Shown here piece after piece: positions 59,101-64,000 of a DNA stretch of 64,000 nt (its first letter is position 1; the number at the start of each line of letters is the position of its first letter). A program made the position numbers and the translations under genes. This stretch comes from Spirodela intermedia (lineage: Eukaryota; Streptophyta; Magnoliopsida; Alismatales; Araceae). The notes under the pieces were generated by a model that searched no databases, had not been told where the DNA came from, and was given only the letters and a program-made list of their open reading frames with translations. Location: positions 9,183,005 to 9,247,004 of the forward strand of contig LR746268.1 in assembly GCA_902729315.2 (NCBI GenBank). Direction: 5' to 3'.

Positions 59101-62100
59101 TCCCTCGCTACTTTTTAGTACATTGTACTTAATGACTAATAAAATATCACGGTGGCGGACTACTTTCTAAAAAAACATCAAACACATCAAAGTATCAATG
59201 TTATTATCTTTTAGTTGGTCTGACCCCTCAAAACTGGTTGAAGTAGAAATTCTTAGCTGGCTCGATTTAATCTAAACCAATTTTTCTTCAATCTGACCAG
59301 CTCGCAATTGTGATGTGTTTGCTCTACTTCTGTGAAAAGTCAATCCTAAAAGAACTGTTTCTTCCTTTTCCTTGGCACTCTTTATGGTTAGGCGCACACT
59401 TGTCTGTTTCATACGCACTATTCTTTTCTTTTTTAACAAGGCTACTATAGTATAGTTTCCGAATTGTTTAGTGGTAAGAAACTTTAAGAGGATTTGGGGA
59501 AAAAAATCTTGGGAATAGACTTTCTCAAAAAATCTACAATTAGTTCTGTTCATGCATCGTCATGCTTTATTGGAGTTTTGGGATTACGGCTCACTCGGTT
59601 ATGTATGTTGTGTATTTGTTTTCATGTAAAAGATGAAATTATTGTGATTTCTCTAAATACATTCTCATCCAGCAATAAGCAGTTCTTCACCTGGTAGACT
59701 TCTAGACATTGGAAACGTTGCGTACGGTTCTTATCCTTGTAGTCCATTTTTTGTGAGTTCGATTGTCATGGACCTGACTTTTGCAGGCTGGCTACTACTG
59801 TCCAGTTTGTGAATGCGTGGTAAAGGATTCGGCTAATTACTTAGATCACATCAATGGAAAAAAACGTATGGATTTCTGAGATAATCTACTCTTTTTATAT
59901 TTCTTTATTTTTCTGGCCGATTAGAACGCATCGTAATGGTAAACACATATTGTTCCTGTTGGTTTACTTTAGATCAAAGAGCATTGGGGATGTCAATGCG
60001 AGTTGAACGGGCATCTCTTCAACAGGTGAACTTTTTTCACCAATGCTTGTTTCTTGTAAACGAGAACCATTGTCTAAATTTCTCATAGGAATAATGAGGT
60101 TCATAGTTATACTGCTGATTATCTTGAGATTGTACGTAGACCGTTTTCGGAATGGAGCCGCATAGGCCATGTGGATTATTTAGTGGACAAGCGTTCCCTC
60201 ATTTCCTCTTAAGTCATGTGGATTATTTCTAAGAAGAGGACCATCATATATGCAGACTTCTAATGTTTAGGATAAAAATGATTCGCGCTAGTAGTCAATA
60301 TGCAAATCATTAAGGTTCTTCTATCTATGTATAGTATTTATTGAGCTTGTTAGACATTTTAATTTTCATTGTCTTATCCCAATGAAAGAAGAGGGCGGTT
60401 TTTCTTTCTCCACTGCATTGTTAAAAGATGAGATGGGTTTCTACTGCTCAATCCCTCCCAATGGGTGTTTGACTATGTTGAGGTGATCAGTAGTCTAGTA
60501 CTCATCGATACTTTTTTAGTTGTGCAGTTAGATGAAAGATAAGTATGCTGTGATGTAATGGATTTGAATATTTGCCTATGGGATCATGCGTGCTATTGGG
60601 GCTCCATGTGGTTGTATGGAATTTGAATGACGCATGCTGGAAGAAGCCAGTCTTTAATATTGTGTTAAACCATATTCCGTCTTGTACAATGTGGCATGGT
60701 TTTCAAGGCTCACAGGTCTTGATCTGCCTGCTGATCACGAGACTTAGATCACTTGGCGATCGGATCACATGAAACGAGAGTTTAACTGCTTGGAGAAATG
60801 TCCAATCATTCCAAATTGACTTAGATGAAAACGTACAAACCCATGTGAATTTTGACGGGTTGCATTAGTGTTAATGAAGTATTTTCCTCTTTTTCTTTCG
60901 AACTTTCGGTTTTCATTCTTCCTGGTGTTTTAATTGAGGAATAAGATTATTCCATTTTCCTTTGCTTGATCCGCTGAGACGGAAAGTTCAGTTCTGACTT
61001 CCATTTTCATTGTGTAGATTTTTCTTGAAAAATGGTTCGATTGTATCGTTTTTGGCTTTTTTGTTCATTGTTACTCGCTTTAGTTTTTGAAAGTTTTCCT
61101 ATTCCCGAGCTTTTTTGTTCATCTCTTAAAAGGTATAAATATTTAAAATGCGATTTATTTTTGACAGGTCCAGGAGAGATTTGAAGTCCTTAAAAAGCGG
61201 AAAGTTACTAGCAGTTTTTCTGAGCAAGGTAATTGATGGGAGTGGCCTTGTTAACGTCTGTTTGGTCAAGTATTTCATCGAAGGAGATTCTAATTTTACA
61301 TAGTTTTAGAATCAGTTCACTTCTAATGCTTGTAAACAGAGGCCTAAACTGAGTGGGTTGCTTCTTTTCTCCTGTGGAAACAGATTTAGATGAGAGAATA
61401 TTAAAGCAGCAAAATGAGGAGGAGGAACGGAGGAGACAGCGTCGAGAAAGGAAGAAGGAGAAAAAGGTTAGTGGATTTGATGATTTCCTGGTTTTATTTG
61501 GCCTTGGCTCTTACAACCGACAGTTAAAAGTGTTTATAATTTTTTCTGATTTTATGGAACCAAAATAGTCCTCGTCATGGACTCGATGTCTCCTATCTTT
61601 TGGTTATCTCGTGCATTGTGCTGGTAACGTGGAGAACTTCGTCTCTGCGCTGCCCTGCTTTCCCATATATCTTTGGGTTCTACGGCATTGAAGGTGACGA
61701 GGGACTCATGGAATATCATTATTTCTACCTTCCATGCTCAGATTATGGGCCGCGTGTGTGTTGGTTGAGTTTTAATCTGTCAATGACGTCTGCGGTATTT
61801 ATTGCCTGTCCTAGTATAGCGTATTTTCAGATTTAAGTGAATTATCCTGGAAGACCAGGATGATCTTTCTTCTTTTCCCCTCTGCGTTGGTCAGAAAAAG
61901 TGTTGCTTTTGACATATTGCGGCTTCATTGCCTCGCGAATATCAATTCTCTCTCAAGCATGCATATAAGTTCCTCCTTCCCTTCACTTTTGATATGTTTT
62001 CCATCCGAGTGTTCTGACGGGCGAGGCCATGGATTCAGAAAGAAAAGGCCGTCGAAGATGATGCGGAGGATGCTGATGCTGACATTGCTGCCATGATGGG

Positions 62101-62131
62101 ATTTGGAGGTTTTCGGTCGTCCAAGAAGTGA
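56143..62131 (+). CDS. ZMAT2/Snu23-like U1-type zinc-finger protein of the spliceosome
   Basis: Ten exons: 56143-56163, 56277-56357, 56484-56511, 56650-56732, 58134-58166, 59787-59865, 59973-60025, 61168-61228, 61384-61466, 62039-62131. All phases match and they give 204 residues, close to the Arabidopsis homologue (At3g05760) as I recall it. Order: [20 protein letters not shown] near the N-terminus, [18 protein letters not shown], then the matrin/U1-type zinc finger [14 protein letters not shown] with C87, C90, H103 and H109, followed by [19 protein letters not shown]. Next comes a charged coiled segment ([20 protein letters not shown]), and an end of [15 protein letters not shown]. Yeast Snu23 and human ZMAT2 belong to the tri-snRNP/B-complex and act near the 5' splice site; the same role is inferred here. 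The first coding exon has seven codons and one exon is 28 bases, so gene predictors may drop them. Confidence 0.93.
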
Positions 62132-63244
62132 AGCACGCGGTGCGTCGGCTCCGCGCTCGAGGAGAAATGATTTGGTCCCAGCCAAGGCTCGTCCAAGCCA
62201 CATCCAGGCCTACCGGCTCTATCGCCAATCGAGGGTCAGGGAGGATCAGGGAAGGGGGGGGGGGAGGTGTCAGATTTGTTGGAGTCCTCGTCCTTCCCTC
62301 CACGGAGGCGAAGGACAGAAGGTGCATTGCACTGAGTAGTATCTTATCTTTTATGTGGCCGTCCAGAAAAACCAGCGGTGCCTACCTCCATGTTGGGGCT
62401 TACCCTCTATTGTCTAAACTTTCTCCGTCTCTCTTTTGAGTTTCCGGTCATCTAAACTTCCCCCCCCCCCTCCTCCCCCTCTCCTTTCGAATTTGTGCCA
62501 CGGTTTCTCGGGCGACGACGGCACATCGATCAGTCCTCATCGTTTGCCTCTTCTTCCCTGCAAGAGAGGGAGGGACGTCGGCCGTCCCCGCGCGCTGCTG
62601 CTACTTGAGCTCGGTCTTCAAGGGCCGCCGCTGGGGATGGATGCACGGGCGGGGCGGAGCACGGGTTAATGGATACCACACCGACCACCAAGTGGCACTC
62701 ACTGTTAAAATCCCACCGCTCCCTCCGCCTGTCCAGCGACTCCGGGGAAGCGCCCTCTGCACGAGCCAGAGGGCACGCGGTAGAGGAAAAGGAAGACCTG
62801 CCGTCGATCGATCTTCCATGGGAGGAGTGGGATCTCGTGGGGGGAAATTCAAATCGCTGGGATCTTATATCCATCAGAGCCCGGAGCGACGACATCTCAG
62901 CCAACGGCAGCTCGTCACGGTGCCTCCCCCTCCCCGCCTCTGATTATGGACTGGATGGGTATACTGGGCGTTGAATTGATGCAATCGACGGCGGCGGAGT
63001 GGTCATCATCCTCATCATTTATCATCTCCATCTCGGATATCTTGACCGTCTGTCAGTAAGGATCCTGCCGTGTCCGGTACTCCACGTGAGAGGGGTGCTC
63101 GCTCCCGAAACCAACCAACCGACCGGTCCGCCGAACTGCGCCCATCCGGGCGGAGGGGGGTGAGCGCGTCCTACTGGTCGCGCCTCTTCTTCCTCTTTTC
63201 TTCTCCGGCGGAAAGACGCGCCGCCGTCGGGAAGAGCGTTTGCG
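62132..63244. other. Intergenic region between ZMAT2 and the myotubularin gene
   Basis: ZMAT2 3' untranslated sequence is followed by poly-G (62256-62266) and poly-C (62460-62470) runs, then GC-rich DNA that should include the promoter and leader of the next gene. The frames here overlap on both strands and match no family I know. Confidence 0.5.
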
Positions 63245-64000
63245 ATGGAAGGGGCCGGTAGCTGGGACGCTCTCGAATGGACCAAGATCGAGGTCCGTGT
63301 GCTCATCGCCCCCGTACTCCCGCAATTGCTCCCGTAACTTCATCTTCTTTTGAATTCAACGATGCCGAACACTCTCTATCTGTCTAACCATGATTTCGTA
63401 GGTTTGCTTATTGAATGTCTCTGTTGCAGCCTGTGTCCCGCTCAATCTCCCACGGCATGGAAGACTTCCTGTTGGAAGCCGAAGAGGTCATCGCCCAGGT
63501 GCCTTCTTGTTACTTTTGCATGATTCGTAAATTACTTTTTGCCTGATTCTTCTCCATTTCTATTCTCCCCATCTTGATTTGTGCCCATTTGGAGAACGGG
63601 TAGATGACTTGGACAGGCGATTTCCTTCAACGAATTTATCATGTTGACACTTGCACACATGTTGAAGAGGAAGTTAAACATTTGATTGAAAGTTCTCATT
63701 TTATTTATTTTCTTCGCATCGCGATTGAAAGTTAAACAGGTCTTTCTTCTGATTTTATTTCTCCTCTTTTGTTTATTTTCATTGTGAGATTCCCATCAAT
63801 TTGGAATCGGAGAATCCTCTCGTTGCACGTTCTATCCTATTCATTGTCTAGGATGAAGCAATGACTAGCATCGTCAAAAATACGAGCCAACCACGTTCCA
63901 ACGATGGCAAACCCTGTTTTTTTCCCTGTTCGCGAAACATCAGTTAGACCTTTTTGCATTTTATGTCGTAGACCATTCAAATGAATCCACACCCATTATC
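63245..64000 (+). CDS. Myotubularin-type phosphoinositide 3-phosphatase, 5' end only
   Basis: Two exons are visible, 63245-63292 and 63430-63498, both in phase 0. They encode MEGAGSWDALEWTKIE and then PVSRSISHGMEDFLLEAEEV followed by IAQ. From memory, Arabidopsis MTM1 has DGTGSWDTLEWTK near its start and then a LLESE-I-EGYGVV segment leading into the GRAM/PH domain; the match in order and spacing is good. The rest of the gene lies beyond the window, so the GRAM domain and the catalytic Cys-x5-Arg motif cannot be checked. In plants, this family dephosphorylates PI3P and PI(3,5)P2 and is linked to drought responses. Only 39 residues support the call. Confidence 0.7.

Noticed and set aside
1-64000. 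tRNA, rRNA, CRISPR array or operon structure
   Set aside because: No cloverleaf-like tRNA, rRNA segment or spaced direct-repeat array was recognised by eye, and the gene structures are eukaryotic. A tRNA scan would be needed to exclude small RNA genes fully.

Overview
This is a stretch of plant nuclear DNA, most likely from a commelinid monocot. The signs are GC-rich intronless genes (arogenate dehydratase, peroxiredoxin, PSI1-like) beside AT-rich multi-intron genes, GT-AG introns throughout, many (CT)n/(GA)n microsatellites, and a Ty1/copia-type LTR fragment in an AT-rich intergenic block. A Zingiberales genome such as banana or a relative would fit, but that is a guess from style, not a marker-based call. 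Coding regions were rebuilt by joining open frames at GT/AG sites with matching phase and comparing them with remembered plant protein families. No search was run.

Layout, left to right: an acidic plant-specific protein of unknown role (1470-2591, -); a complete 16-exon CTR1 Raf-like kinase of ethylene signalling (3785-14110, +); a small two-exon phytosulfokine (PSK) peptide precursor (16022-16526, -); an intronless plastid arogenate dehydratase (19788-21218, -); a two-exon DUF7054 protein (23434-24355, +); a doubtful small two-exon gene (27259-27809, -); an intronless plastid type II peroxiredoxin (28154-28846, +); a 5.5 kb AT-rich block with retroelement remains, including a 640 bp LTR-like unit with long inverted arms (32186-32825); a glucomannan synthase-like CslA gene with an in-frame stop and a 3' frameshift (34419-38502, +); a DEAD-box-helicase-related protein lacking the DEAD box and the C-terminal lobe (39372-43235, -); a small conserved plant protein (44190-44594, -); a five-exon AT-hook/PPC protein (AHL) with one intact and one decayed AT-hook (45006-47878, -); an intronless DUF3475/DUF668 PSI1-like protein (51005-52846, +); a ten-exon ZMAT2/Snu23 spliceosomal zinc-finger protein (56143-62131, +); and the 5' end of a myotubularin-type phosphoinositide phosphatase (63245 to the window edge, +).

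These are independent nuclear genes, not a pathway cluster. Hormone and peptide signalling is represented by CTR1, PSK and a PSI1-like protein. Metabolism is represented by arogenate dehydratase (phenylalanine), PrxIIE (plastid redox) and CslA (mannan). No bacterial-type system, CRISPR array or intact transposase was seen. The points most worth checking are the disrupted CslA, the inverted-arm LTR unit, the reduced helicase-like protein, the PSK gene (easy to miss in automatic annotation) and the 32 bp CTR1 microexon.
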